From Owenweeksia sp965214115 (GTDB taxonomy: Bacteria; Bacteroidota; Bacteroidia; Flavobacteriales; Schleiferiaceae), in NCBI GenBank assembly GCA_965214115.1, contig CBDCAU010000007.1:1-64000 (forward strand): a DNA stretch of 64,000 nucleotides. Direction: 5' to 3'. Of the stretch, positions 44,391-53,775 are shown in pieces. Each line of letters begins with the position of its first letter. The stretch's first letter is position 1. A program made the position numbers and the translations under genes. The notes below the pieces were generated by a model. It saw nothing but the letters and a program-made list of their open reading frames with translations, was not told where the DNA came from and did not search any database.

Positions 44391-45920
44391 CTATTTTTCG
44401 GTTCTCCCCTCAAACTTACTCCACGACGTCTGGCTCGGCCGCTCCCCATTTTTCGGCGTCGGCTGGTCGGGCAGTTCCGCTTTTCCTTCTTCGTTCCAAT
44501 GACGGCTGTTGAACACAAAGGTCAGCGCTATCAAAGTGCAGAGATTGATGGGAAACTGCGTCATCACCTCGTTGCCGAGATTGGCCATCAGCAGGCCGGC
44601 ATAGCCCGCCAGCACGGCCATACAAATTGTTTTGTATTCTTGGTTTTGATGCCGCCACACGATGCGGATGCCCAATCCCAAAAGGAACAGCCACATACCA
44701 ACGTAGAACGTGCGCGCGTAAACCCCCGTCTCCGCGCGGATGCGCGTGTAAAGCCCGTCGGGCGGGAAGTTGGCCAGCCAAGTGCCGGGCGTGAACTTTT
44801 GCCCCCAAGCGCCGGCCGAGCCCACGCCGCCGCCAAAAGGTTTTCCCTCCAGATAGCGGGTGAGCCGCTCGCGGTTGCGCTGCCGCACCCCAAGGGAAGC
44901 ATCTTCCGGATTGAGCGCCGAGCGCAGCCGATAAACGTGGTAGTTGCTGTTGGCCACGTAAGTAAATTGCAAAAAGCTGAACCCCAACCCCAGCACCACC
45001 GCGCCGATGATCATATATTTAAAATTGCGGATCATCACCAAATACGCCATCCCACCGATGGCGGGCACGGCCAAGGCGCCGCGCGTGCCGCTGATCATCA
45101 TCGCATAAAAAGAGGCGGCGGCCAGCACGCCATAAAACACCCGCGTGCGATATTTAAAAGGCCCCATCAATAAAATGCAGCTCATTATGCAGATTTGGCC
45201 CATCGCCGCGCCGTAAGTCCCCGCATCAAAATAGTTGGAAAACACGCGCAACTTGCCAAATAAAATATGGGTGGTAGCCGCGCCCGCGTTCAGCCACGCT
45301 TGCTCCGCCGCCGAAACGCCGAAGATGGATTGCTTATAGCCCCACAAAATGGAAAGTATAGAAAAGCCGATCCAGATTTTCCAGAAGGTGTACCAGTCTT
45401 TTTTGTCGGTAAGCAGCACGAAGGCCAGCGGCACGATCAAAAACTGGTAGAGCGCCATCCCGCGCATCGCGTAGAACCACGCGGCGATGCTGCGCGCTTC
45501 GGGGTTGGCAATCTGCAGGAAGATGTAGCCCATCCAAATGCACATCAAATAGGTGTAGCTGTGGCCGGCCAAGGTGAAATCCAGTTTTTTGAAATGTCGC
45601 AGAAAAAGGATGATATAAGTGAGTACCAGCAGGATGTCCACCCCCATACCAAAGGGAATGGGCAGCGGCACGTAGCGCCCGAAAGTGGGCAGCATAAAGC
45701 TGAGAATCAACACGGTGAAAACGCCCACCTTGGGATTTCTGAAAAACAAAATGAAATAGCCCACCACGGCGGGCACGCTGAGCGCGATGGCCAAACCGGG
45801 AATGCCCTGCAAGGCCGCCAAAAAGCCTACGCCAATGGCAGCGGCGGTGGTCAGCACATATTTCCAAACGGGGCTGGCCGTAAAGCGGGTTGAAATGACT
45901 TGGCTATCCACAATCGGCAA
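44391..45920 (-). CDS. Wzy/O-antigen-ligase-like polysaccharide polymerase
   Basis: 509 residues, about 11-12 membrane spans. A large periplasmic loop (about 330-400) contains RLRSALNPEDASLGVRQRN and KPFGGGVGSAGAWGQKF, followed by LANFPPDGLYTRIRAETG ahead of the last spans, as in Wzy_C/EpsG-like exopolysaccharide polymerases. A family arginine pair (YRLR) is present. Probably polymerises repeat units flipped by the Wzx at 29833. It shares the minus strand with the small secreted protein at 45924, three bases apart, suggesting one transcript. Confidence 0.83.
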   Translation of the reverse strand: MPIVDSQVISTRFTASPVWKYVLTTAAAIGVGFLAALQGIPGLAIALSVPAVVGYFILFFRNPKVGVFTVLILSFMLPTFGRYVPLPIPFGMGVDILLVLTYIILFLRHFKKLDFTLAGHSYTYLMCIWMGYIFLQIANPEARSIAAWFYAMRGMALYQFLIVPLAFVLLTDKKDWYTFWKIWIGFSILSILWGYKQSIFGVSAAEQAWLNAGAATTHILFGKLRVFSNYFDAGTYGAAMGQICIMSCILLMGPFKYRTRVFYGVLAAASFYAMMISGTRGALAVPAIGGMAYLVMIRNFKYMIIGAVVLGLGFSFLQFTYVANSNYHVYRLRSALNPEDASLGVRQRNRERLTRYLEGKPFGGGVGSAGAWGQKFTPGTWLANFPPDGLYTRIRAETGVYARTFYVGMWLFLLGLGIRIVWRHQNQEYKTICMAVLAGYAGLLMANLGNEVMTQFPINLCTLIALTFVFNSRHWNEEGKAELPDQPTPKNGERPSQTSWSKFEGRTEK

Positions 45921-45923
45921 ATT

Positions 45924-46685
45924 TTACTGTAATGGGACTTGGAAAAACCGCTGGAAGGCGTTCAGTTCCAGTTGGTAATATAAATGTTGCAAAAGTTCGG
46001 GCTTGCCGTAGAGGGTGTTGCCCAGTCGGTCGAAATCCTGCACCACGCCCGAAACGGTTTTTTCGTTGGGGTTGAATCCCGCCAATTGAAAATACACCGT
46101 TTTTTCGCCACGGTTTTCTTTCAAGTGAAAAACCAGCTCGCGTACGGTCTCTGGTTTTATGATCAGGTTTTTTTTGATTCTTTTCACGATTTTGGAAGGC
46201 TTCACGTCCGCCAGTTGGCCGTAGTCGCGCAGCGCGAATTTTACCACCGCGGCCTCGCTGGGCAGGTCGTTCAGTTTTTCCATTTCGCGGGCGTTGAAAA
46301 TCCAGTAGTGCGCGCCGATGCGCTTTTGCCATTTGCGCCCGATGCCGTCGTATTTATAATGGCCGTTGCGGAAAATCTTGACCAGCATCAGCAAATTTTC
46401 TTCGCCGTAAGCAACGCGGTAAAGCTGCAGGGCTTCGATATTGTCCAGCCCCAGCTCGTTGCGCTTGCTTTCGTAGGCTTCCTCGTTGGTGGAAACGGCC
46501 TGTACGGGGATGGTCATTTTGGCGGAGACCCACTGCCCATCGAGGCTGTAGCTCTGGCCGGTAAGACCGCGATCGAGCGTGGCGGCGGGGCGTTCGTTGA
46601 TTTCCGGCAGCGGCTTTTCCGGGCGGGGTTGCGCCATTGCGGAAATTCCGAACAGCAGCAGAGGGAGCAAATGTTTCATTTTCAA
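45924..46685 (-). CDS. exported protein of unknown function
   Basis: 253 residues with a signal peptide at 1-19 (KHLLPLLLFGISAMAQ). The mature part has mixed alpha/beta character without a domain I can name; distinct stretches are GLTGQSYSLDGQWVSAKMTI and RIGAHYWIFNAREMEKL. No sorting domain, lipobox or membrane span, so probably periplasmic. It lies just upstream of, and almost touches, the polymerase gene, so a role in polymer assembly is possible but unproven. ATG 46685 or 46679. Confidence 0.7.
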   Translation of the reverse strand: MKMKHLLPLLLFGISAMAQPRPEKPLPEINERPAATLDRGLTGQSYSLDGQWVSAKMTIPVQAVSTNEEAYESKRNELGLDNIEALQLYRVAYGEENLLMLVKIFRNGHYKYDGIGRKWQKRIGAHYWIFNAREMEKLNDLPSEAAVVKFALRDYGQLADVKPSKIVKRIKKNLIIKPETVRELVFHLKENRGEKTVYFQLAGFNPNEKTVSGVVQDFDRLGNTLYGKPELLQHLYYQLELNAFQRFFQVPLQ

Positions 46686-46860
46686 ATCGTTCAGCTTGGC
46701 GCAAATGTAACAAAGCCGAGGGGAGGCGCGCCAAGAATGCGGGTAGTTTCTTTCAAAAAGTCAGAATGAATTTCCCGACAAAAAAAGGCTTTTTTTCATT
46801 CACCAAAATTGCGATTTTGACGCGGGTTTCGAGTCTCCCGTTGAGGGTCAAAACGTTGGG

Positions 46861-47829
46861 TTGCTCATTTTTAAAATAAGACCAGTCCTTACCTTCGCCC
46901 CGTCATTTGAAAAACCGCTCCCCCGCTTGTCTCCAATTGATTCCCCATTGGTTTCTTTCCTTACGGTAAACTACGGCCAGCCCGCCGTTACGCTGGCCTT
47001 GCTGCGTTCTTTGCAGACATTGGAGTATCCCAATTTTGAAACCGTGGTGGTGAACAACGGCGCGCCCGACCCCGCCTTGCAAAAGGAAACCGAAACTTTT
47101 CCCAACACCCGTTATTTGGAAACGGGCGAAAACCTGGGCTTTGCGGGCGGCAACAATTTTGGGCTGCCACATTGTAGCGGCGAGCTGGTTTTTTTCATTA
47201 ATAATGATGTGGAAGTGGCGCCCGACCTCCTGAAACCCATCGTGGCGCTGTATCAAAAAGACAAAAACTTTGGGATGGCCAGCCCCAAAATCGTGTACCA
47301 TTTCGATAAGAAAACCATCCAGTACGCCGGCGCCACGGAGCTGAACCGGCTGACGCTGCGCAACGCCGGCATCGGCCACGGCGAGGAAGACCAAGGCCAG
47401 CACGACCACCTCCGGCCCACCGCCTTTATCCACGGCGCGGCGATGGCCGTTTCCAAAAAGCAGATTGAAAAACTCGGCCCGATGCGCGATGATTATTTCC
47501 TCTATTATGAAGAATATGACTGGTGTCAGCGGTTCAAGCAGGCGGGGCTGAATATTTATTATTGCGGGCTTTCGGCGGTGTTTCACAAAGAATCTGTCAG
47601 CACCGGCGAAGACAGTCCGCTGAAAATGTATTATCTGACGCGCAACCGGCTTTTGTTTTCGCGCCGGAATTTCGGCGCGGCCACCCAAGCGGCCAACTGG
47701 CTGTATTTCAGTGGCGTGGCGCTGCCTTTTCATAGTATTAAAAATACGGCGCGTGGGCGGTTTCAGCATTTGAAAGCAATATGGCGCGGCTGGAAGGACG
47801 CCGTCGTTCAAAAATCGGGGATGCTATGA
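46861..47829 (+). CDS. glycosyltransferase family 2 (rhamnosyltransferase-like)
   Basis: Up to 322 residues. The GT-A core begins VSFLTVNYGQPAVTLALLRS, then ENLGFAGGNNFGLPH (the GFxxxxN motif of WbbL-like rhamnosyltransferases), metal site FFINNDVEVAPDLL, and YYEEYDWCQRFKQAGLNIYY as catalytic base region. The start is unsure: TTG 46861 is the longest; TTG 46927, closer to the domain, is an alternative. Overlaps the next gene by four bases (ATGA). Confidence 0.85.
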   Translation: MLIFKIRPVLTFAPSFEKPLPRLSPIDSPLVSFLTVNYGQPAVTLALLRSLQTLEYPNFETVVVNNGAPDPALQKETETFPNTRYLETGENLGFAGGNNFGLPHCSGELVFFINNDVEVAPDLLKPIVALYQKDKNFGMASPKIVYHFDKKTIQYAGATELNRLTLRNAGIGHGEEDQGQHDHLRPTAFIHGAAMAVSKKQIEKLGPMRDDYFLYYEEYDWCQRFKQAGLNIYYCGLSAVFHKESVSTGEDSPLKMYYLTRNRLLFSRRNFGAATQAANWLYFSGVALPFHSIKNTARGRFQHLKAIWRGWKDAVVQKSGML

Positions 47830-48965
47830 AAATCGGAATCGAGGCACAGCGGATTTTCCGCCAAAAAAAGCACGGGATGGATTTCGTGGCGCTGGAAACC
47901 ATTCGCCACCTGCAAAAAATCGACACCGAAAACCAGTACGTCATTTTCACCAACGAAGGCGACGATACTGCCTGCCTCCGTGAAACGGCGAATTTTAAGA
48001 TCGTCACTTTTGGCGGAAGTTATCCCCTTTGGGAACAGATCAAACTGCCGCGCCAAGTGAAAAAGCACGGTTGCGAACTGTTGCACTGCACCAGCAACAC
48101 GGCGCCGGTGTTTTGCCCCGTGCCGCTGGTGGTCACTGTCCACGATATTATTTATTTTGAGACCCACCCGCTGTTCGCCAAGGGCTACAGTCTTTATCAG
48201 CGTTTCGGCAACCTCTACCGCCGCTTTGTGGTGCGGCGCAATCTCAAGCGGGCCCAGCGCATCATCACCGTGTCTCATTTTGAAAAACGTCGTTTTCAAG
48301 ATTTTTTGAAATTGCCGGACGGCCGCGTGGACGTGGTGTATAATGGGGTCGGCAGTCATTTCAAGCCCGTGGAGGATGCTGCGCAGCTCCAAAACATCAA
48401 AAAAAAATACCAGCTTCCCGAGCGCTATTTCCTTTTTCTCGGCAATACCGATCCCAAGAAAAACACGCCCACCACTTTGCGCGCATTCGCGGAATATTGC
48501 CGCGCGCACGGGCGCACACATTACTTAGTGGTGGCGGATCTGGATTCAGCGGTCGTCAGAAAAGGGCTGGCCGCCGCCCAAGCCGAGGCATTTTTTGACC
48601 AAGTTCATTTTACGGGCTATATCAAAAATACCGATCTGCCGGCCGTCATCCAGCAAGCCGAGGCTTTTTTATACCCCAGTCGTCGCGAAAGTTTCGGCAT
48701 CCCCATTTTGGAGGCGATGGGCGTGGGCACGGCGGTCGTCACCTCCCAAGCGGCCTCGATGCCCGAAGTGGCGGGCGGCGCGGCCATTTTGATAAACCCT
48801 GCCCAGCCCAAGGAGATTGCCGATGCCTTGGCCCGCTTGGCAGGGCAAAGAGAATTGCGCCGCGACTTATCGAAAAAAGGGAGACAGAGAGCGGCCCAAT
48901 TTAGCTGGGAACAAACCGCCCAAGCTACCTTTGCCATCTATAAAGAAGTTTTGGAAAACGATTGA
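47826..48965 (+). CDS. glycosyltransferase family 4 (mannosyltransferase-like)
   Basis: 379 residues from ATG 47826, which overlaps the preceding stop. GT-B fold: KIGIEAQRIFRQKKHGMDF and VTVHDIIYFETHP in the N-terminal half; YFLFLGNTDPKKNTPTTLRA, VHFTGYIKNTDLPAVIQQA and the E-x7-E motif in SRRESFGIPILEAMGVG in the C-terminal half. Retaining sugar transfer in polysaccharide repeat-unit assembly. Middle gene of a three-gene GT operon (GT2-GT4-GT2). Confidence 0.9.
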   Translation: MKIGIEAQRIFRQKKHGMDFVALETIRHLQKIDTENQYVIFTNEGDDTACLRETANFKIVTFGGSYPLWEQIKLPRQVKKHGCELLHCTSNTAPVFCPVPLVVTVHDIIYFETHPLFAKGYSLYQRFGNLYRRFVVRRNLKRAQRIITVSHFEKRRFQDFLKLPDGRVDVVYNGVGSHFKPVEDAAQLQNIKKKYQLPERYFLFLGNTDPKKNTPTTLRAFAEYCRAHGRTHYLVVADLDSAVVRKGLAAAQAEAFFDQVHFTGYIKNTDLPAVIQQAEAFLYPSRRESFGIPILEAMGVGTAVVTSQAASMPEVAGGAAILINPAQPKEIADALARLAGQRELRRDLSKKGRQRAAQFSWEQTAQATFAIYKEVLEND

Positions 48966-48975
48966 ATTCTAACTA

Positions 48976-50160
48976 ATGGAAATCCTTTTTTGGATATTGG
49001 TGGGACTGGTTTTTTATACCTATATCGGGTATGGTATTTTGCTGTTTTTTTTGGTGAAAATCAAGAGCATTTTCAGTAAAGAAAAGAATTATGATTCGGG
49101 CTACTTTCCGGAGGTAACTTTGGTGATTCCTGCCTATAATGAGGAGGACTATATCGTAGATAAAGCAAAGAACAGTTTGGCGCTCACTTATCCCAAGGAA
49201 AAGTTGAAGATACTTTTTATAACCGATGGCTCCACGGATGGCACTTATAATTTATTAAAAAACATACCCGAAATAGAAGTGACCCACGAAGACCGCCGAG
49301 GCGGAAAATCAGCGGCGGAAAACCGTGCGATGACTTTGGTAGATACGCCCATCGTGGTGTTCTGCGATGCCAACACACATCTGAATATAGACTGCATCCA
49401 GCATTTGGTAAAGCACTATCAAAATCCGGCGGTGGGCGCGGTGGCAGGGGAGAAGAAGGTGATTTCGGTGGGTGAGGAAAGTGCCAGCGGGGCCGGCGAG
49501 GGATTGTATTGGAAATATGAATCCACCCTCAAAAAATGGGATGCCGAATTGTATTCGGTGGTGGGCGCCGCCGGCGAGTTGATTTCGTTCCGCTCCTCCT
49601 TGGTGGACGACTTGGAAGAAAATACTATTTTAGATGATTTTGTGCAATCGCTGCGTATCTGCAAAAAAGGTTTTCGCGTGATGTATGAGCCACAAGCTTT
49701 TGCTACCGAAACGGCCAGTCAAAATGTAAAGGAAGAATTGAAACGAAAAGTGCGCATTTCAGCGGGCGGTTGGCAAGCGATGGCTCGTTTAACTTCATTG
49801 TTCAATTTTTTCAAACATCCGGTGCTTACTTTTCAGTATGTTTCGCATCGGGTTTTGCGCTGGTCTTTGGCGGCGTTTTCGCTTCCGCTTATTTTCCTTT
49901 TGAACTTGGCCATTTGGCTGCATTTGTCAAGTGAATTTTATGGTTTTCTGTTAGCGGGTCAAATCCTGTTTTATGGAATGGCTATGCTGGGCTGGTGGAT
50001 GGAGCGCCGAGGAAAACGTTCTAAGCTACTTTTCATACCATATTATTTTTCGATGATGAACTTTGCGGTATTCGCTGGGTTTTTGCGCTGGTTGAAAGGC
50101 GATCAGAAATCGACCTGGGAAAAAGCCAAACGCGCCGATCCGGCGAGCGTGTCCGTTTGA
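48976..50160 (+). CDS. membrane glycosyltransferase family 2
   Basis: 394 residues. N-terminal membrane span 3-30, GT-A domain with VTLVIPAYNEEDYIVDK, FITDGSTDGT, metal motif FCDANTHLN, and a base region ENTILDDFVQSLRI. In place of the usual QxxRW it has KRKVRISAGGWQAMARL. Two or three C-terminal spans (about 295-365). Resembles the hyaluronan/cellulose-synthase-like non-processive or processive GT2 enzymes. Ten bases after the GT4, likely the same transcript; last gene of the polysaccharide locus. Confidence 0.87.
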   Translation: MEILFWILVGLVFYTYIGYGILLFFLVKIKSIFSKEKNYDSGYFPEVTLVIPAYNEEDYIVDKAKNSLALTYPKEKLKILFITDGSTDGTYNLLKNIPEIEVTHEDRRGGKSAAENRAMTLVDTPIVVFCDANTHLNIDCIQHLVKHYQNPAVGAVAGEKKVISVGEESASGAGEGLYWKYESTLKKWDAELYSVVGAAGELISFRSSLVDDLEENTILDDFVQSLRICKKGFRVMYEPQAFATETASQNVKEELKRKVRISAGGWQAMARLTSLFNFFKHPVLTFQYVSHRVLRWSLAAFSLPLIFLLNLAIWLHLSSEFYGFLLAGQILFYGMAMLGWWMERRGKRSKLLFIPYYFSMMNFAVFAGFLRWLKGDQKSTWEKAKRADPASVSV

Positions 50161-50381
50161 AATCTTTCCCAAAATTATCTCTACTACCCTTATTTTTCCC
50201 AATATTGGAATGGCATAACCGCTTTTTATCGCCATCATTAGAGCTAATAGGTTGTTAGTCAGATGATTTAAGAGTTCTACTTCCGCTGGCATTGGTATTG
50301 TTTCCAACCAATCGCTGAAAGGCAATTTTAGACTATTTGTTAACCCACGTTAAAAACTAACGATTTTAAACTTCAAGAAAA

Positions 50382-52451
50382 ATGAAAAAAGTACTTTTAA
50401 GTGCGGCCGCTCTCTCGATGGCGCTCGTATCTTGTAACAAGGATGAATCTGCTGTCGGCCCTATCGGCGGCGATACTCCTATCGAGGAAATTCAAACTGC
50501 AAATTCTTTCAATTGGGAAACCACCAAAGATCTTGATGCGAATATTACCATTAAAGATTTGAACGGTGCGCCCTTGAAAGGAGTTCGCGTGGACATCTAT
50601 ACCGATGAGCCCGAAAATGGTGGCGAACTGATTACTTCAGGTTTCACCAACGCTTCTGGCCGTATGGATCAACTGATGAAAGTGGCTACTTACCAAAAGG
50701 AAGTTTTGGTTTTGGCTAACACTTTTGCGGTTGGAAACCGGATGGTGGTATCTACCGAAGGAAGCAAGTTGAATGCTAATTTCGGCGGTGTTCCTGCTCC
50801 CCGTTTGTTTGATAAAACCACAGAGCGTGGCACTGGAGGTGCTGGTTTGGTATCAGGTTATTCCAATGTTTATTATTTGGATAACTTCAATTCGCGCGGT
50901 GTACCCGCCGGAATGACCACTGGTCCTGTTCCCACTTCCCTAATGAACAACTTGGCTGCCGCTTTGCCAGAATCTCAGTCCGTTCCCTGTAACCCGCTTC
51001 GCGCTCCTTTGGTGGCCGAAGGTGTTTCTACAGAGGTTGTTACAAAATCTCAAACTGACGTTTTTGTAACTTGGATTGGTGAAGGTGCTGGTTTTAAGAA
51101 TGCCTTGGCGTTTCATTACTATCCTAAGAATGCTCCACCCGCCAACAAAAACGCGATCGACTCCATTTTTGTGATTTATCCTAATGCCTCTACGGCTTCT
51201 GATATTTTGCAAGCTGGTGACCGTGTGAAGTTGGGTAATTTCCCAGCCAATACTGTAATCTCTTGGGTACTGTTGCAAAACGAATGGGATCCTGCTACCA
51301 GTCAAGTAGTGAACAAGACTGGTTTGGGTCAATTCTTCGCTATCGACGATTTCAACGAGGATATGGGTAACGCCTGCTTAGGTCCTAACTTCGACCGTCA
51401 TATGGTGGCTTTTAAGGAAGACATCAACGGCGATACTGTAGAAATTTTCGGTTTTGAAGATTTGACTTTCCCCGGAGGAGACAATGATTTCAATGATGCT
51501 TTATGGTACACTTCAGGCGATGTTGAAGTTTGCAAGAAAGCTCCAAATTTGGTGTCTGGTGTGGACAGCGACCAAGATGGTGTGGATGATTCTTACGATG
51601 ACTTCCCGAATGATCCTACTCGCGCTTGCCGCTTGTGCTACCAAGGTACCGTTGCTTTTGAAGACTTGTGGCCCGCTCGTGGTGACTATGACTTCAACGA
51701 TGCTGTTATCGATTACAAAGGCTTCCACGTTATCAATGCTCAAGGCGACTTGATTGACTCCGATATTGATTATGCTTTGCGCGCTTACGGTGCAGGTCAG
51801 AACAACGGCTATGGTTTTGTATTGGATGACAATGCTCCATCCTCCGTGGTAACTAGTGTTACTGGTACTGTACGTTTCCCCGGTGGTTACACTGTGGTTG
51901 ATGATGCAAACGGTACAGAGGCGAATCCTCCTGCTGGTCCTAACGAAGCGTCTGGCGCGGTGGTAATCGCGGTGGATGAGTTGAAGAAATTTTTCACTAC
52001 CGATATTCAAGGTGGTCCTTTCTTTAATACTGATCCTTCGGGCGGTTTGGGTACTGTGGATACATTCAACATTGTAATGAACTTTGTGCCTAACACCAGT
52101 ATGGCCGATGTGGGATTGCCTCCTTACAACCCATTCTTGTTCATCAACCAAGATCGTGGTCGCGAGGTGCACCTTTGCAATGAGAAACCCACCCCGATGG
52201 TGAACGCTTCTTTCTTCGGTACGAAGCAGGATGATAGCGACCCAGGCGCTGGCCGTTTCTACAAAGGCCCAGCTCCTGCCAACTTGCCTTTCGGTATCAA
52301 CATCCACTTCAAGTTTGACTATCCGAAAGAGAAAGTGGTTATCACCGATGCCTACAACTTCTTCGAGGACTGGGCTGCTTCTGACGGTGCTTTGTTCCCC
52401 GACTGGTATTTGGATAAGCCAGGTTATCGCAACTCGGCCAACATTTTCTAA
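50382..52451 (+). CDS. LruC-domain lipoprotein
   Basis: 689 residues. Lipoprotein signal with lipobox LVSC at 15-18 and the acidic/polar NKDE after Cys. Residues about 55-130 form a regulatory-like beta module (LNGAPLKGVRVDIYTDEP). A DUF4114-like stretch (about 330-390) has FEDLTFPGGDNDFNDALW. A calcium-loop type thrombospondin-3-like repeat is VDSDQDGVDDSYDDFPND. The LruC domain (about 415-685) opens with FEDLWPARGDYDFNDAVIDY. Codons end in T far more often than in neighbouring genes (ggt, gct, cgt), which suggests high expression. It stands alone, with a promoter-sized 220-bp leader and a strong terminator. Known LruC proteins are outer-membrane lipoproteins of unknown role. Confidence 0.9.
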   Translation: MKKVLLSAAALSMALVSCNKDESAVGPIGGDTPIEEIQTANSFNWETTKDLDANITIKDLNGAPLKGVRVDIYTDEPENGGELITSGFTNASGRMDQLMKVATYQKEVLVLANTFAVGNRMVVSTEGSKLNANFGGVPAPRLFDKTTERGTGGAGLVSGYSNVYYLDNFNSRGVPAGMTTGPVPTSLMNNLAAALPESQSVPCNPLRAPLVAEGVSTEVVTKSQTDVFVTWIGEGAGFKNALAFHYYPKNAPPANKNAIDSIFVIYPNASTASDILQAGDRVKLGNFPANTVISWVLLQNEWDPATSQVVNKTGLGQFFAIDDFNEDMGNACLGPNFDRHMVAFKEDINGDTVEIFGFEDLTFPGGDNDFNDALWYTSGDVEVCKKAPNLVSGVDSDQDGVDDSYDDFPNDPTRACRLCYQGTVAFEDLWPARGDYDFNDAVIDYKGFHVINAQGDLIDSDIDYALRAYGAGQNNGYGFVLDDNAPSSVVTSVTGTVRFPGGYTVVDDANGTEANPPAGPNEASGAVVIAVDELKKFFTTDIQGGPFFNTDPSGGLGTVDTFNIVMNFVPNTSMADVGLPPYNPFLFINQDRGREVHLCNEKPTPMVNASFFGTKQDDSDPGAGRFYKGPAPANLPFGINIHFKFDYPKEKVVITDAYNFFEDWAASDGALFPDWYLDKPGYRNSANIF

Positions 52452-52474
52452 GGCATTTGAGTCTTAAAAATTAT

Positions 52475-52499
52475 AACCCCGCTTCGGCGGGGTTTTTTT
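52475..52499 (+). terminator. strong intrinsic terminator of the LruC gene
   Basis: AACCCCGC pairs perfectly with GCGGGGTT around a stable TTCG tetraloop, followed by TTTTT, 23 bases after the stop. Confidence 0.95.
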
Positions 52500-52529
52500 A
52501 TGGCTCTCTTTGAGAAAGTTTAACAATTA

Positions 52530-52569
52530 GAAAAGCCCGCCACCATTTTTTCAAGGTAGCGGGCTTTCT
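52530..52569 (-). terminator. terminator of the LOG-family gene
   Basis: On the minus strand GAAAGCCCGCTACC pairs with GGTGGCGGGCTTTTC, with an A/T-rich loop, downstream of the stop at 52594. The pairing is near-perfect over 14 bases. Confidence 0.8.
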
Positions 52570-52593
52570 CGATTTTCTAAAAAATTCTTATAA

Positions 52594-53319
52594 TCAAAAA
52601 TTCGGCTTCAACATATATTTCGCGTAGAAATCATCAATCACTTTCACCGCCTCTTCCGCCGTGTCCACAATTTGAAACAAATCTAAATCCTCTTTGCTTA
52701 CGTTGTTTTCGCGCTCCAGCATCGTAGATTTTATCCAATCCAAAAGACCTTTCCAAAAACTGCTGTCCACCAACACAATGGGGAAGCGGCTGATCTTGAA
52801 AGTTTGAATCAAAGTGAGGGCTTCAAAAAGTTCGTCCAGCGTGCCGAAGCCGCCGGGCATCACCACAAAACCCTGCGAATATTTTACGAACATTACTTTC
52901 CGGACAAAGAAATAATCGAAGTTCAGGTTCTTGTCTTGGTCAATGTAGGGATTCGGTTCTTGCTCAAAAGGCAGTTCGATGTTCAATCCCACGGAAGTGC
53001 CGCCGCCCCGCTGCGCTCCCTTGTTGCCTGCTTCCATCATCCCCGGGCCGCCGCCGGTGATTACCCCATAACCCTTTTGCGTCAGCTCGAAAGCGATTTC
53101 CTGCGCCAGTTTGTATTTGGGATGTTCGGGTTTCGTGCGCGCCGAGCCGAAGATGGACACGCACGGGCCAATTTTCGCCAGCTTTTCATAGCCGTTCACG
53201 AATTCCGCCATCACCTTGAAAATCGCCCAACTGTCGTTGGATTTGATTTCGTTCCAGTTCTTAGCGTCCAGCGCCGTTTTGATACGGTCGTTCTGGTCTT
53301 GTTTTTCTTGTTCAGACAT
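52594..53319 (-). CDS. TIGR00730-family Rossmann protein (LOG-like nucleoside 5'-monophosphate phosphoribohydrolase)
   Basis: 241 residues. The family motif GGGPGMMEAGNKGAQRGGG is followed by the catalytic PGGFGTLDELFEAL (PGGxGTxxE). An upstream SIFGSARTKPEHPKY marks the nucleotide-binding N-terminus. Homologues remove the ribose phosphate from nucleotides, for example AMP or cytokinin precursors; the true substrate in bacteria of this type is not settled. Single-gene transcript. A plain AMP nucleosidase role is also possible. Confidence 0.88.
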   Translation of the reverse strand: MSEQEKQDQNDRIKTALDAKNWNEIKSNDSWAIFKVMAEFVNGYEKLAKIGPCVSIFGSARTKPEHPKYKLAQEIAFELTQKGYGVITGGGPGMMEAGNKGAQRGGGTSVGLNIELPFEQEPNPYIDQDKNLNFDYFFVRKVMFVKYSQGFVVMPGGFGTLDELFEALTLIQTFKISRFPIVLVDSSFWKGLLDWIKSTMLERENNVSKEDLDLFQIVDTAEEAVKVIDDFYAKYMLKPNF

Positions 53320-53550
53320 TGGCCAAATATAGATTTTTTACGCTGGGATGCGTTTTTCGTAATTTATAAATAGGATTGGTAGTGTGCTGATCTTAGGGAA
53401 TGCGCAAAGCTATCGCATTGTCTTTTGGTGGGAGTGGGTAGGGATTTTTGGTGAAATATAGCTTACTTTTTAGGATTGAATGCTAACCCAATTTCTCTCA
53501 CAATAATGGACAGTCAAAAAATTCATTACAATAAATTGTACTTTTAGCCA

Positions 53551-53775
53551 ATGGAAAATGTAAAAATTTTGCGCTACGAGATTATGGAAAGCTTGGTGCA
53601 GACTGAGGACGAAGACCTTATGGAAAATATCAAAACGATGTTGGAGGAAAAGGAAACCGCCACGCGAAACTGGATGACAGAACGTGCCCTCCGTGCCGAG
53701 GAAAATCTGAAAAACGGCCGCTTCCATACCTTCGAAGAGGCTAAGGCCAAGCTGGATGAACGATTTGGAAAATGA
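53551..53775 (+). CDS. putative type II antitoxin
   Basis: 74 residues, highly charged and helical, with EIMESLVQTEDEDLMENIK at the N-terminus and a C-terminal EEAKAKLDERFGK like the toxin-binding tail of ParD/RelB-like antitoxins. No clear DNA-binding fold. Its stop overlaps the start of the toxin remnant (ATGA), the standard antitoxin-then-toxin order. The spacer before it (53320-53550) shows no other feature. Family inferred from context and shape. Confidence 0.7.
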   Translation: MENVKILRYEIMESLVQTEDEDLMENIKTMLEEKETATRNWMTERALRAEENLKNGRFHTFEEAKAKLDERFGK

